A DNA stretch of 64,000 nt from Fibrobacter sp. (GCA_017412605.1 JAFPWY010000013.1:281894-345893); one strand, 5' to 3'. Shown: positions 8,867 through 18,241, counted from the stretch's first letter. Numbers and translations are program-made. The notes: a model not told the origin generated them from the sequence alone.

Positions 8867-10024
8867 CTAGCTCCTGATGGCGCGCGCTGCAGTCGGGAGT
8901 TTGTCCTGAAGGATTTCGTTCCAGATTTTGCGCTGCCATTGCATCAGGTGAGCTTCGTCGTAGCGGTCCTGCCAGGGCATGGTTCCCGGTGCGGCCAGCC
9001 AGATGAGCTGAGACTTATTCGCGACCATCGAAGGGTCTATATGGAGTGCTTCGGCCTTTTCGTCGCGCCACATCTTGAGCGAAAGTAGGAGGTCGGCATT
9101 CGGTACCACTGGCGGGGGAGGTGCTTTGGGCAGCTTGGCTGGCCAGTTCTCTTCGGGGGTGGCGCAGGCTGCACGGAGCATGGCCATGAAGGAATCGTAG
9201 CGTTCTCCCTTGAAGTTGCGGGGCAACTTGGGCAGTTTATTCTCGTCAAAATTGGGGAATGTCGCCTGGACGTTGCGCACGATGGCGAGCATCAGTTCTG
9301 CGGGCATGACCTTGTATGGGGGACGGTCCATGGCCTCGGCTTCTTTTTCCCGCCATTCCCAAAGATGCTTGAGAATGTTCAGTGCGCAGGGGTTGTATAT
9401 GCTGGAACCTGTGATGCGCCAGGGGTCTTTCTTGGGCGGGGCCGGGTGCCTAGAATGTTCTATCAGTGCGTTGCACTGTTCGGTCAGCCAACTCATGCGG
9501 TTTGCCGCTTGCAACTTTTCAACCAGGATGGCGCAGAGTTCGTGCAGGTAGAACGTATCGTGGATGGCGTATTCGCACATCTCGAGCGGGAGCGGGCGGA
9601 TAGTCCAGTCGGCACGCTGGTTCTCTTTCTTGAGCTCGTCGCCGAAATATTCGCGAACGAGATCGGCCAATCCGAGGTGTGGCTCGCCGAGCAACTTTGC
9701 AGCGAGCATCGTGTCGAAAATGTTTTTCGGGCTGAACTGGTAGGTCTGCCACAGGAGTCGCAGGTCGTAGTCCGCACCGTGGAAAATAAGCGTCTGCATG
9801 GCGCGTGCCTTGAATAGCGGGGCGAGGTCTATACCGCAGAGGGGGTCGACGATATAGTAATGGTCCCCGATGGTAATTTGGATAAGGCAGAGCCGTGCTA
9901 AATAATGATGCATAGAATCGGCCTCCGTATCGACGGCGGCCATATCATACAAGTCGAGATCTTCGAGAAGCTTGGCGAGGGATTCCTCGCTGTCTACCAA
10001 GATGTATTTTTCGTTTTGCAACAT
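8867..10024 (-). CDS. rnd: Ribonuclease D (3'-5' exoribonuclease with HRDC domains)
   Basis: 385 residues from the ATG at 10024. This is preferred over an upstream frame that would run into the LysR gene and lacks family similarity. The DEDDy exonuclease domain (about 1-170) shows D32-x-E34 (VDTEAD), FHGADYDLRLL with D87, and Y152-x3-D156 (EYAIHDTFYL). Two HRDC-like helical regions follow (about 205-285 and 300-385). RNase D trims tRNA and other stable RNA 3' ends. The second HRDC half has a Pro-rich insert (PKAPPPP). Together with the next two genes it makes an RNA-processing and one-carbon operon with very short gaps. Confidence 0.92.
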   Translation of the reverse strand: MLQNEKYILVDSEESLAKLLEDLDLYDMAAVDTEADSMHHYLARLCLIQITIGDHYYIVDPLCGIDLAPLFKARAMQTLIFHGADYDLRLLWQTYQFSPKNIFDTMLAAKLLGEPHLGLADLVREYFGDELKKENQRADWTIRPLPLEMCEYAIHDTFYLHELCAILVEKLQAANRMSWLTEQCNALIEHSRHPAPPKKDPWRITGSSIYNPCALNILKHLWEWREKEAEAMDRPPYKVMPAELMLAIVRNVQATFPNFDENKLPKLPRNFKGERYDSFMAMLRAACATPEENWPAKLPKAPPPPVVPNADLLLSLKMWRDEKAEALHIDPSMVANKSQLIWLAAPGTMPWQDRYDEAHLMQWQRKIWNEILQDKLPTAARAIRS

Positions 10025-10104
10025 TACCTGTGAAATGTAACTAAATTGCGAAAAAATGAGAACTCCGAAATGAAAAAGACGGCTCGATAAAGGGACTTGC
10101 TTCG

Positions 10105-11010
10105 TTACCCGCAATGACGTTTGAGTGCCTCGATGTAGGAGTTGGCGTAGCGCGAAAGCGTGATTCCCTTGCGAGTCACGATACCGATGGTCATCTTGTC
10201 GAGGACTGCGAGTGGCTTTGCGATGATGTCCTTGCCGTTCAGCTTGTGGCTGATGACTCCTGAACAGATGGTATAGCCGTCGAGGCCGATGAGTAGGTTG
10301 AAAAGCGTGGCGCGGTCGCGGACCTTGATATTGCGTGGACAGTCGAAGTCAATGGCCGTGAGCGGCTCTTCGGCGAAATAGAACGAGTTGAAGTTGCCCT
10401 GTTCGTAAGTCAGGTACGGGTATGGCTTCAAGTCGGCGAGCGAGATGCGTTCCTTTTTTGCGAGCGGATTCTTCGATGACATGAATACGTGGAGCGGTGT
10501 TGTAAAGAGTTGTTCAAAAACGAGATTGTTCTTTTGTATCAGCTTGCGGATGACTTTTTCGTTCTTGCCGCTGAGGTAGAGTACCCCAATTTCACTTTTC
10601 ATTTTGGCTACATCGTCGATAATCTCGTTTGTCTGCGTTTCGCGGAGCGTGAAGTCGTAGCTTGGACCACCGAATTTGCGGATGACATCGACAAAGGCGT
10701 TCACGGCGAAGGAGTAGTGCTGGCAGCTGACGGAAAAGATTGTATTGCCGTTCTCGCCGCCTTTGTAGTGGTCCTCGAGGAGGGCTGCCTGTTCCAGCAC
10801 CTGGCGCGCGTACGAGAGGAATTCGTCGCCTTCGTTTGTTATGGTGACACCCTTGTTGCTGCGGTTGAAGATGGTGACACCCATCTCTTCCTCGAGTTCG
10901 TGGATGGCTGCGGTCAAACTTGGCTGCGAAATGAAGACACGCTTGGATGCTTCGGTGATGTTCAGTGTATCGGCTACCGCGACGGCGTATTTAAGTTGTT
11001 GTAAAGTCAT
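10105..11010 (-). CDS. LysR-family regulator of the MtaR/CpsY (methionine-type) group
   Basis: 301 residues. The N-terminal winged helix-turn-helix (about 1-60) has the LysR pattern (AVADTLNITEASKRVFISQ, then QPSLTAAIHELEEEMG). The effector domain (about 90-295) resembles streptococcal MtaR/CpsY/CmbR, for example FSVSCQHYSFAVNAF, EIGVLYLSGKN and the RDRATLFNLL segment. Those proteins control methionine or cysteine genes, with O-acetylserine or homocysteine-type effectors. It is transcribed divergently from metE across 179 bp holding a Met-box-like palindrome, so it very likely controls metE and perhaps itself. Confidence 0.9.
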   Translation of the reverse strand: MTLQQLKYAVAVADTLNITEASKRVFISQPSLTAAIHELEEEMGVTIFNRSNKGVTITNEGDEFLSYARQVLEQAALLEDHYKGGENGNTIFSVSCQHYSFAVNAFVDVIRKFGGPSYDFTLRETQTNEIIDDVAKMKSEIGVLYLSGKNEKVIRKLIQKNNLVFEQLFTTPLHVFMSSKNPLAKKERISLADLKPYPYLTYEQGNFNSFYFAEEPLTAIDFDCPRNIKVRDRATLFNLLIGLDGYTICSGVISHKLNGKDIIAKPLAVLDKMTIGIVTRKGITLSRYANSYIEALKRHCG

Positions 11011-11076
11011 AGGGGGGTGAGCTGTGAGCTATGAGCAATGAGTGATGAGGGGTTTGGGTTAGTGACTTTGTTCTAT

Positions 11077-11093
11077 CATAGGTTTAAACTATG
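11077..11093. promoter_or_regulatory. Met-box-like operator between the LysR gene and metE
   Basis: CATAGGTTTAAACTATG is a near-perfect 17-bp dyad. From memory, the streptococcal MET-box bound by MtaR-type regulators is TATAGTTTnAAACTATA; this site differs at the two outer bases and one inner base. It sits about 20 bp upstream of the metE -35 region, a usual activator position. A second dyad, AATAG(8 nt)CTATT at 11109-11126, overlaps the -35. Confidence 0.65.
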
Positions 11094-11114
11094 GTGAACG
11101 CATAAAAAATAGTA

Positions 11115-11146
11115 TTTTACCTATTTCAAAAAAGAGGGTATATTTG
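11115..11146 (+). promoter_or_regulatory. metE promoter
   Basis: A TTTTAC -35-like element (11115-11120) lies 18 bp from TATATTTG (11139-11146). A leader of about 40 nt precedes the metE ATG. The weak -35 fits an activator-dependent promoter. Confidence 0.55.
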
Positions 11147-11189
11147 GGAGCGTTCAAGAAAAACATGTAAAAAAGGTAGGTAAATCAAT

Positions 11190-13463
11190 ATGACGGCAAA
11201 GAAGACATCGGTTATCGGTTTCCCGCGCATTGGCAAGGCCCGCGAACTCAAGTTTGCTAGTGAAAAATTCTTTAAGGGCGAAGTCTCCGAAGCGGATCTC
11301 CAGAAGACCGCCGCAGAAATCCGCCAGTACGGTTGGCAGAAGCAGAAGGCAGCCGGGATCTCGTTCATCCCGTCCAACGACTTCTCGTTCTACGATAACG
11401 TTCTCGATACGGCGTTCTTGCTCGGTGCCGTTCCGGCCCGTTATAAGGAACTCGGCCTTTCCGCCCTTGAGACTTATTTTGCCGCGGCCCACGGCTATCA
11501 GGGCGCCAAGGGCGACGTCAAGGCGCTCCCGATGAAGAAGTGGTTCAATACGAACTACCACTACATCGTGCCCGAGCTGGACGATTCCACCGAGCTCGCC
11601 CTCTCCGGCGACGTGAAGCCCCTCCAGGAATACAACGAAGCCAAGGCCGCCGGCATCCAGACCGTGCCGAGCCTCATCGGTCCCTACACGTTCCTGCGCT
11701 TGGCCCGCTACAACGGCAACAAGAAGGCTGACGCTTTTGCCGCTTCTGCCGTGAATGCCTATTTGAAGTTGGTGGAACAGCTTGCGGCTGCTGGAGCCGA
11801 ATGGATCGCTTTTGCCGAGCCTGCCCTCGTCTTTGACGTGAACGATGAAGAAAAGCAACTCTTCAAGTCTATCTATGCGTTCCTGCTGGAACAGGTCCAT
11901 GCGAAGATTTCCGCAAAGATTCTCTTGCAGACCTACTTCGGCGATATCCGCGATGTTTACCAGGATATCGTTTCGTTCGGCTTCGACGGTATTGGCCTCG
12001 ACTTTGTGGAAGGCCTCAAGTCGCTTGAACTCATCAAGACCGGATTCCCGAAGAACGCAGTCCTCTTTGCGGGCGTGGTGAACGGCAAGAACATCTGGCG
12101 CGCTGATTATGCGCAGAAGAACGCCCTCCTCGCCGAAATCGAGAAGTTCGTGGATGCCGCCAACATCGTGGTGGGTACCTCCTGTTCCCTGCTGCATGTG
12201 CCTTACACCGTTGCCGCCGAGCAGAAACTCCCCGCGGAAACCCTGAAGCATTTTGCCTTCGCCGAGGAAAAGCTAGTGGAACTTGCCGACCTCGCCAATG
12301 CCGACGCGGCCGCCCTCGAAAAGAACAAGGCCCTGTTTGCCGCCGCTCGCGTGAGCGAAAATGCTGCGGTGCAGTCCGCGCTTGCCGCCCTCAATGATGC
12401 CGACTTCGTGCGTAGCCCGTCCCGCGCCGACCGCAAGAAGGTGCAGAAGAAGGTCTTCGGTCTCCCGGCTTTCCCCACGACAACGATTGGTTCGTTCCCG
12501 CAGACGGCTGAAGTCCGTGCGAACCGTGCCGCCTTCAAGAAGGGCGAAATCACTCGCGAACAATATGTGGCGTTCAACCAGAAGAAGATTGCGGAATGCA
12601 TCGCTCTGCAAGAAAGCATCGGCCTCGACGTTATTGTGCATGGCGAATTCGAGCGCAACGACATGGTGGAATATTTTGGAACGCAGATTGACGGGTTCAT
12701 CTTCACGCAGAACGCCTGGGTGCAGAGCTACGGCACTCGCTGCGTCAAGCCGCCTGTAGTGTGGGGCGATATTCACCGCAGCAAGCCCATCACCGTCGAA
12801 TGGTCCGTGTTTGCCCAGAAGCAGACGAACAAGCCCGTGAAGGGCATGCTCACTGGCCCCGTGACGATTCTCAACTGGTCTTTCCCGCGCGAAGATATTT
12901 CGCTCAAGGCGCAGGCCCAGCAGATTGGCCTTGCCATCCGTGACGAAGTCCTTGACCTCGAAAAGAACGGCATCAAGATTATCCAGATTGACGAGGCCGC
13001 CCTCCGCGAGAAGCTGCCGCTGCGCAAGAGCGACTGGCACAAGGAATACCTCGACTGGGCTATCCCCGCATTCCGCCTGGTGCACGCGAAGGTCAAGCCT
13101 GAGACGCAGATCCACACGCACATGTGCTACAGCGAGTTCAACGACATTGTCCGCGACATCGACGCCATGGATGCCGACGTGATTACGTTCGAGGCGAGCC
13201 GTTCTGACCTCAAACTGCTTGATGCACTCAACGAGGCGCATTTCGAAACGCAGGTTGGCCCGGGCGTGTACGACATCCACTCGCCGCGCGTACCCTCTGT
13301 CGAGGAAATAGTCAATACGCTCCACAAGATTCTTGACAAGGTTCCGCAGGAGAACGTGTGGGTGAACCCCGATTGCGGCCTCAAGACCCGTGGCGAGACG
13401 GAGACGACTGCAAGCCTCAAGAACCTGGTCGCCGCAGCCAAGCAGTTGCGCGCCGAAGCCTAG
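11190..13463 (+). CDS. metE: Cobalamin-independent methionine synthase
   Basis: 757 residues, full family length. It transfers the methyl group of 5-methyl-THF-polyglutamate to homocysteine. The N-terminal barrel (about 1-370) starts with [16 protein letters not shown], as in E. coli MetE. The C-terminal catalytic barrel (about 420-757) starts [12 protein letters not shown] and carries the zinc ligands in HTHMCYSEF (His and Cys), the Glu of [11 protein letters not shown] and the Cys of [11 protein letters not shown]. It is cytoplasmic. Two factors suggest regulated expression: the divergent LysR gene with its operator, and a 40-nt leader with a modest AGGTAGG ribosome site. A terminator follows at 13501. 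Confidence 0.96.
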   Translation: MTAKKTSVIGFPRIGKARELKFASEKFFKGEVSEADLQKTAAEIRQYGWQKQKAAGISFIPSNDFSFYDNVLDTAFLLGAVPARYKELGLSALETYFAAAHGYQGAKGDVKALPMKKWFNTNYHYIVPELDDSTELALSGDVKPLQEYNEAKAAGIQTVPSLIGPYTFLRLARYNGNKKADAFAASAVNAYLKLVEQLAAAGAEWIAFAEPALVFDVNDEEKQLFKSIYAFLLEQVHAKISAKILLQTYFGDIRDVYQDIVSFGFDGIGLDFVEGLKSLELIKTGFPKNAVLFAGVVNGKNIWRADYAQKNALLAEIEKFVDAANIVVGTSCSLLHVPYTVAAEQKLPAETLKHFAFAEEKLVELADLANADAAALEKNKALFAAARVSENAAVQSALAALNDADFVRSPSRADRKKVQKKVFGLPAFPTTTIGSFPQTAEVRANRAAFKKGEITREQYVAFNQKKIAECIALQESIGLDVIVHGEFERNDMVEYFGTQIDGFIFTQNAWVQSYGTRCVKPPVVWGDIHRSKPITVEWSVFAQKQTNKPVKGMLTGPVTILNWSFPREDISLKAQAQQIGLAIRDEVLDLEKNGIKIIQIDEAALREKLPLRKSDWHKEYLDWAIPAFRLVHAKVKPETQIHTHMCYSEFNDIVRDIDAMDADVITFEASRSDLKLLDALNEAHFETQVGPGVYDIHSPRVPSVEEIVNTLHKILDKVPQENVWVNPDCGLKTRGETETTASLKNLVAAAKQLRAEA

Positions 13464-13500
13464 AGCGAGCCTCTAGAATAGAATTTCCATATACACCCTA

Positions 13501-13532
13501 AGTCCTGTAAGTTCATGCTTGCGGGACTTTTC
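13501..13532 (+). terminator. Terminator between metE and rsmA
   Basis: An 11-bp stem (AGTCCTGTAAG/CTTGCGGGACT, two G-U pairs) with a 6-nt loop is followed by TTTTCC. The genes converge here; it fits metE best. Confidence 0.7.
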
Positions 13533-13553
13533 CGTGTTAGGGTCAAGGCGGGA

Positions 13554-14333
13554 CTAGCCCTTGATGACGTTGTAGAATTCCAGGAACTGTGCGGGGGAGA
13601 GTTCCTCGGCGCGGACGGTAGTGGGATAGTCCAGGAACTCGATGGCTTCCTGGATTTTCTTTTTGTCGTATGCGCGACCGAAGGAGTTCGCGAGCGTTTT
13701 GCGCTTTTGCGTGAATGCGGCGCGGACAAAATCGAAGAATCCGTCGGGAGCCTCGAGCGGGCTTACCTTGGGCGTGAGGAGCATCGTGGCGCTGTCGACG
13801 TTGGGGCGCGGCGTAAAGTGCTCGGGGCCAATTTTCCGGAGGATTTGCGTGTCGGCGTAGGCGGAGACGAGTACGGACAAACTCCCGTAGTTGCTGCTGC
13901 ACGGGGTGGCGCAGATGCGCTCGGCGACTTCGAGCTGGACCATGCCCATGAATCCCTTCGTGAGGTGCAGTCGCGGCATGAGCCCGGCAATGATGGCCGT
14001 GGACACGTTGTAGGGGAGGTTCCCGGTGACCCAGGGCTTTTCGTGGGTGTCGAGGAATGCCTGCAGGTCGAATTTTAGGAAGTCGATGTTCGCGATGTGG
14101 AAGTTGTCGCGGCCCTGGAATTTTTGTTCCAAAAATTCGACGCACTGCTCGTCGATTTCGACGGCAGTGAGTTCCACGGCGCGGTCCAGGAGGTGCTCCG
14201 TGAGCGCGCCGTGGCCAGGACCGATTTCCAGCACAACGTCGTGCTCATTTACGGGCAAGTCCCCCGCAATCAGTTTCGCGGTAGGGACATCCAAGAAGTT
14301 CTGTCCGAATTTTCGGCGGCGGGCTCTATCCAT
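13554..14333 (-). CDS. rsmA: 16S rRNA dimethyladenosine transferase RsmA/KsgA
   Basis: 259 residues. It dimethylates the two adjacent adenines in the 3' terminal hairpin of 16S rRNA late in 30S assembly. It starts MDRARRRKFGQNFLDV (family KRFGQNFL motif), has the SAM-binding loop EIGPGHGALTEHLL (about 36-49), and the catalytic NLPYNVSTAII motif (N-L-P-Y) near residue 100. The C-terminal helical domain is present. It is divergent from mutT with 41 bp between starts. The -10-like TATTTT lies 7 nt from the ATG, implying a near-leaderless mRNA. Confidence 0.95.
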   Translation of the reverse strand: MDRARRRKFGQNFLDVPTAKLIAGDLPVNEHDVVLEIGPGHGALTEHLLDRAVELTAVEIDEQCVEFLEQKFQGRDNFHIANIDFLKFDLQAFLDTHEKPWVTGNLPYNVSTAIIAGLMPRLHLTKGFMGMVQLEVAERICATPCSSNYGSLSVLVSAYADTQILRKIGPEHFTPRPNVDSATMLLTPKVSPLEAPDGFFDFVRAAFTQKRKTLANSFGRAYDKKKIQEAIEFLDYPTTVRAEELSPAQFLEFYNVIKG

Positions 14334-14340
14334 GACGTAA

Positions 14341-14346
14341 AAAATA
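14341..14346 (-). promoter_or_regulatory. Putative -10 of rsmA, 7 nt from the start codon
   Basis: Reads TATTTT on the minus strand. Seven nucleotides separate it from the ATG, so transcription should begin at or next to the start codon. Confidence 0.45.
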
Positions 14347-14361
14347 GAAAAAGTCTTTTGT

Positions 14362-14369
14362 TACATTTG
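14362..14369 (+). promoter_or_regulatory. -7/-10 element TACATTTG of mutT
   Basis: Matches TAnnTTTG. The hexamer ends 7 nt before the mutT ATG, and there is no room for a ribosome site in the transcript. Confidence 0.55.
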
Positions 14370-14374
14370 GGGCC

Positions 14375-14773
14375 ATGAAACGGATTGAAGTTGTGGCGGG
14401 AATCATTTGCGACGGAGCTCCTCGGGCGCCGGGAACCCGGTATTTCGCGACCCAACGGGGCTATGGCGACTTCAAGGATTTCTGGGAATTCCCGGGCGGC
14501 AAGATGGAATCCGGTGAAACGCCGGAACAGGCACTGGCCCGTGAACTCAAGGAAGAACTGGCTGTTGACGTGTCTGTTGGTGAATTTATCTGTACCGTTG
14601 AACATGACTATCCTGCATTCCATCTGACCATGCATTGCTTTTTCTGTTCCATAGATAGCGGTCGCCTTACGCTGCTGGAGCACGAGGCTGCCAAGTGGGT
14701 TGACTCCTCGGAAATGCGTAATCTGGACTGGCTCCCTGCCGATGTCCAGGTTGTCTCGGCTCTGCTTGGCTGA
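14375..14773 (+). CDS. mutT: NUDIX (deoxy)nucleoside triphosphate pyrophosphohydrolase, MutT-like
   Basis: 132 residues, the MutT length. The NUDIX box GGKMESGETPEQALARELKEEL (about 42-63) has every key residue of GX5EX7REUXEE. MutT-type enzymes hydrolyse oxidised dGTP or other nucleotides in the cytoplasm; the opening KRIEVVAGIICDG and the short length fit the 8-oxo-dGTPase/CTP pyrophosphohydrolase subgroup. It is followed 22 bp later by trpS, which has its own TATATTTG element, so the two may be separately transcribed. Confidence 0.88.
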   Translation: MKRIEVVAGIICDGAPRAPGTRYFATQRGYGDFKDFWEFPGGKMESGETPEQALARELKEELAVDVSVGEFICTVEHDYPAFHLTMHCFFCSIDSGRLTLLEHEAAKWVDSSEMRNLDWLPADVQVVSALLG

Positions 14774-14782
14774 AAAAGATTC

Positions 14783-14790
14783 TATATTTG
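14783..14790 (+). promoter_or_regulatory. -7/-10 element TATATTTG of trpS
   Basis: A perfect TAnnTTTG match. TATATT ends 7 nt upstream of the trpS ATG, with CGCCC between and no Shine-Dalgarno sequence. Confidence 0.6.
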
Positions 14791-14795
14791 CGCCC

Positions 14796-15791
14796 ATGAA
14801 AAAGATATCCCTTACGGGCATCAAGCCCACCGGCACGCCGCATTTAGGCAACTACCTGGGCGCCATTCGCCCGGCCCTCGAACTTTCGAAGACCTATGAC
14901 ACGGTCTACTTCATTGCAGACTATCACGCGCTTACCACCGTCCAGAACGGTGCCGAGATGCGCGCCAATATCTACAAGATTGCCGCCACTTGGCTCGCTC
15001 TCGGCCTGAACCCCGAAGAAGGCTTGTTCTACAAGCAGAGCGATATTCCCGAAATTTTCGAACTCAGCTGGGCACTCAGCTGCTTTACGCCGAAGGGATT
15101 CATGAACCGCGCCCATGCTTACAAGGACAAGGTCGCCAAGAACGAAGCCGCCGGCGAGGACCCGGATGCGAACGTGAACATGGGCCTCTACTGCTACCCC
15201 TGCCTGATGGACGCCGACATCCTGATGTTCAGCGCCGACATCGTGCCTGTGGGCAAGGACCAGAAGCAGCATGTGGAATTCGCCCGCGACATCGCCATCA
15301 AGTTCAACAAGCACTTCGGCGAAGATGTCTTTACGATTCCGGAACCGGTGTTCCAGGAAACGACGGGTATCATCCCCGGTCTCGACGGTCGCAAGATGAG
15401 CAAGTCCTACGACAACGTGATTGACATCTTCCTCGAGAGCAAGGCATTGAAGAAGAAGATTGGCAAGATTGTCACGAACTCCCAGGGAATCGAAGAACCC
15501 AAGGATCCCGATACTTGCAACGTCTTCAAGCTGTACAAGCTTTTTGCGACTCCTGAACAGACCGAGGCGCTCGCTGCACGCTACCGCGCAGGCGGCATGG
15601 GCTGGGGCCACGCGAAGCAGGAACTCCAGAACGTTCTCGAGGAACACCTGGGCGCTGCCCGCGAAAAGTACTTCTACTTGCTCGACCACACCGAGGAAAT
15701 CGACAAGATCCTCGCGTACGGCAAGGAGAAGGCCCGCGTGAAGTCCAAGGCCATGATGGAAAAGGTGCGCTCCCTGCTCGGAACGTACTAG
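14796..15791 (+). CDS. trpS: Tryptophanyl-tRNA synthetase
   Basis: 331 residues from the ATG at 14796. An upstream extension of the frame runs back into mutT and is not family-like. It charges tRNA-Trp. It begins KKISLTGIKPTGTPHLGNYLG, where TPHLGNYLG is the HIGH-type motif; KMSKS is in the LDGRKMSKSYDN segment near residue 200; GKDQKQHVEFARDIA is the tryptophan/AMP-binding stretch typical of TrpS. Length and motifs are complete. It appears to have a near-leaderless mRNA (TATATTTG seven bases upstream). Confidence 0.96.
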   Translation: MKKISLTGIKPTGTPHLGNYLGAIRPALELSKTYDTVYFIADYHALTTVQNGAEMRANIYKIAATWLALGLNPEEGLFYKQSDIPEIFELSWALSCFTPKGFMNRAHAYKDKVAKNEAAGEDPDANVNMGLYCYPCLMDADILMFSADIVPVGKDQKQHVEFARDIAIKFNKHFGEDVFTIPEPVFQETTGIIPGLDGRKMSKSYDNVIDIFLESKALKKKIGKIVTNSQGIEEPKDPDTCNVFKLYKLFATPEQTEALAARYRAGGMGWGHAKQELQNVLEEHLGAAREKYFYLLDHTEEIDKILAYGKEKARVKSKAMMEKVRSLLGTY

Positions 15792-15796
15792 TCCTT

Positions 15797-15813
15797 GGAC
15801 CCCGTTCGGGGCC
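15797..15813 (+). terminator. Possible weak terminator after trpS
   Basis: A GG-a-CCCCG/CGGGG-CC hairpin with a TT loop is followed by only a short T-rich stretch, TTGTCT. Confidence 0.35.
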
Positions 15814-15817
15814 TTGT

Positions 15818-16339
15818 CTAGATTTCAAACAAGTAGCCCGCTCTCCACAGGAGAGTGGGTTTTGTGTAATCCATGAAATAGTATAGCGGATAAGAAATCT
15901 GCGTGTAGATTCCGTATAAATGAACCCAAACCTCGGCTGACAGATCGAGCGTTTCCTCGTAGTTGTATGGCAGCGCATACATGGCTTCGTTTGCATCGTT
16001 CAATGCTTTGTGCATTCCGTTTGGTGCTTCGGCAAATGAGTATCCGCTGCCGATGCCTAGGTCGATGTTGAAAGGAAGCCCCTTGAATAACGTCCAGGCG
16101 AGTCCTCCGCGGATGGCGCACCAGTAGTCGTTTTCTCCGTTTCGCCACCCCATGCCTTGGATACGCATGATTGCGGACTTGTAGCCGAATCCGACGACTA
16201 CAGAAAGGGGGGCGGGGTCACCTGCAGACAAGCCGAACTGGATTCTCCTTTCTTTTATCTGTTCTTTATCGGATCCGGATGCTCCGGATGCAAGACAAAT
16301 GGAGGCAAGAATCATGAGGGCTAAAAAGAATTGTCGCAT
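15818..16339 (-). CDS. Small exported protein, possibly outer-membrane, unknown
   Basis: 173 residues from the ATG at 16339. A TTG two codons earlier is possible but less likely. There is a clear signal peptide (MRQFFLALMILASICLASGASG); the C20-region Cys is ICLASG, not a convincing lipobox. The mature part alternates short hydrophobic and glycine-rich stretches (FGLSAGDPAPLSVVVGFGYKS, GGLAWTLFKG, DLGIGSGYSFAE) and ends in aromatic strands (YPLYYFMDY, then GYLFEI), as expected of a small outer-membrane beta-barrel. I recognise no family. It converges on trpS. Confidence 0.7.
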   Translation of the reverse strand: MRQFFLALMILASICLASGASGSDKEQIKERRIQFGLSAGDPAPLSVVVGFGYKSAIMRIQGMGWRNGENDYWCAIRGGLAWTLFKGLPFNIDLGIGSGYSFAEAPNGMHKALNDANEAMYALPYNYEETLDLSAEVWVHLYGIYTQISYPLYYFMDYTKPTLLWRAGYLFEI

Positions 16340-16469
16340 GTTCAAAAACTAGCTAATTATATAGGGAAAAATAGGCTTTACTTTTGTGGTAACCTTGATT
16401 GGCATCTAAAAATTCTTATTTTTTTCGTAACAGTTTACATGGCCCCATGGGCAAAAAAGAGAGGTAGAA

Positions 16470-17342
16470 ATGAAAAAGTCACTCAAAATGTTGGGCATTG
16501 CCGCTTTGGCTTGCGTGACTTCGGCTTTTGCCGAGGGCGGCATGTTCGAGGGCTCGCTTCCTGAGAACTGGACTGCCGACGTTGTCGCTGCAGTGAAGTA
16601 CACCCGTATGCACTACAGCAACTGGTCTGAAGACGGAACTTCCAGCTATACCTGGCTTGTCACTTACGATGCCGATGTGCAGGGCAAGTGGACGGTCGCT
16701 AACTGGCGTAATTTGATCGATCTGGACCTCGGACAGACTTGGACTGACGGTCTTGGCAAGCGTAAATCTGCCGACAAGATTTTCTGGGAATCCATGGTAG
16801 ACTTCAATATGACAGAAGTCCTGAAACCGTACGCGGGTCTCCGTTACGAAACCCAGTTCATGACTGGCTACAGCTACAGCGAAGATGAAGATGGTGACGA
16901 AGTCAAGACGCCCGTTTCCTGCTTTATGGATCCGGTGTACTTCACTCAGGTTGCCGGTCTTGCCTACATCCCGAACGATAACTTCTCCCAGCGTCTCGGT
17001 TTTGCCAACCGTGTGACGGTTTCTCATGGCTACGGCTATGCCGACGATAAGGATACCGAAGACGAAATCGAAGAAGTTAAGGACGAACCGGGTCTTGAAA
17101 GTATCACCGAGTTCAAGTATGCCTTCTCCGACATCATGGGCTTCAAGACCCGCCTTTGGGCTTTTGCCAATTTCAAGGGTGTTGACGAAATCGACGGAAA
17201 GTGGGAAAACCTCCTGACCATCTCGATTGCTCCGCTCATCGAACTCCAGGTCGGCTTCGACATGGTCTACGACAAGGATCTCGACAAGGACGCCCAGTAC
17301 AAGGACATGATCCTGTTCGGCCTGACTTGGCGCTGGTTCTAG
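16470..17342 (+). CDS. DUF3078-like outer-membrane beta-barrel protein
   Basis: 290 residues with signal peptide 1-21 (ending TSAFA) and a start supported by GAGGTAG. The mature protein is made of amphipathic strands with many Trp and Tyr residues and ends in an aromatic residue (TWRWF), the usual C-terminal signal for BamA. Segments such as NWSEDGTSSYTW and WRNLIDLDLGQTWTDGLGKR resemble DUF3078, found in Bacteroidetes outer membranes; function is unknown. An acidic loop (about 148-158, then 190-205 rich in Asp/Glu) could bind metal. A strong terminator follows. Confidence 0.82.
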   Translation: MKKSLKMLGIAALACVTSAFAEGGMFEGSLPENWTADVVAAVKYTRMHYSNWSEDGTSSYTWLVTYDADVQGKWTVANWRNLIDLDLGQTWTDGLGKRKSADKIFWESMVDFNMTEVLKPYAGLRYETQFMTGYSYSEDEDGDEVKTPVSCFMDPVYFTQVAGLAYIPNDNFSQRLGFANRVTVSHGYGYADDKDTEDEIEEVKDEPGLESITEFKYAFSDIMGFKTRLWAFANFKGVDEIDGKWENLLTISIAPLIELQVGFDMVYDKDLDKDAQYKDMILFGLTWRWF

Positions 17343-17384
17343 TGCGAAGCCCCTTGTGGGTACAAAGCATCGAAATTGTAAAAG

Positions 17385-17409
17385 TTCCCGGTTCCGCCGG
17401 GAATTTTTT
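17385..17409 (+). terminator. Terminator of the DUF3078 gene
   Basis: A perfect 7-bp stem TTCCCGG/CCGGGAA with a 5-nt loop, then six T. Confidence 0.85.
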
Positions 17410-17425
17410 ATGGGGAGCTTAGGGA

Positions 17426-18043
17426 CTATTGCTCGATGGAGAGCAGGTCTTCTTGCCAGGCGTCGCGTTTTTTGCGGAGATTCTCGAGGGATTTTTCGTC
17501 GGCACCGGAGGTGTCGCGGATTTCGGTGAGTTTGCGGTATCCTTCGAGCAGCCGTGTGGCTTTGGGGTAAACAGCTTCCAGGTCCTGGAGAGCCTTTTCG
17601 ATGGCTTCGTCCGAGTAGAGGCGCGCAATGCCTTCGACGGTGCGCAAAATGGCGAGCTCGTTGTCACCGCTTTCCTTGGCCGTTTGTGCTTCGGCAAATT
17701 CCAGTGGGCGAATGGCGTCCATCCAGACGGATTCCTGGGCGTACAGGTCGTTGTCTTCGGCGATGGCGTCCTTTTTCCGGGTCAGTTCCACCTGTTTCGC
17801 GATAAATGGGCGGTATGTGCCGGCGTCAACATCAATTTGGCTTTTTTGGCAGAATTCGTCGAGATTGCGCAGGTTCGTTTCTGTCGGGTTGTTGAGGAGG
17901 CATTCCTTGAGTACCGCCAGTTTGTCCTTAGGGGGCAAGGCTTTGAAATTTTCGGATTCCATGCTGTTTGCTTTTATGCGTAACCAGAAAACTCGCATGA
18001 GTATGGCCGCTATGGCGATAAAGAAAAAAATGCCCCAATTCAT
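17426..18043 (-). CDS. Membrane-anchored helical protein, unknown
   Basis: 205 residues. An N-terminal hydrophobic helix (about 3-18, NWGIFFFIAIAAILMRVFW) serves as a membrane anchor. The rest is highly charged, predicted mostly alpha-helical and rich in Leu/Glu/Lys (KALPPKDKLAVLKECLL, then several heptad-like stretches to the end), suggesting tetratricopeptide-like or coiled-coil packing. I recognise no family and no catalytic motif. It lies between a converging barrel gene and the divergent fibro-slime gene, so it is probably a single-gene unit. Confidence 0.75.
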   Translation of the reverse strand: MNWGIFFFIAIAAILMRVFWLRIKANSMESENFKALPPKDKLAVLKECLLNNPTETNLRNLDEFCQKSQIDVDAGTYRPFIAKQVELTRKKDAIAEDNDLYAQESVWMDAIRPLEFAEAQTAKESGDNELAILRTVEGIARLYSDEAIEKALQDLEAVYPKATRLLEGYRKLTEIRDTSGADEKSLENLRKKRDAWQEDLLSIEQ

Positions 18044-18241
18044 TGGGCGAAATATAGCTAAATCGGGGGTGCTGTACTTTCGTTCTAACCCTTATTTCTA
18101 GAGCTTTGACGATGTTTGAGTTGTTTAAAATCACCCTATTTTTGCAAACCTCTTTTTTACATAGTTTTTCGCTTATTTTGAGTGGATTTTGGGAATAAAA
18201 GGTATATATTTAGGGGGAGAAATATAACCCTTTATTGGAGC

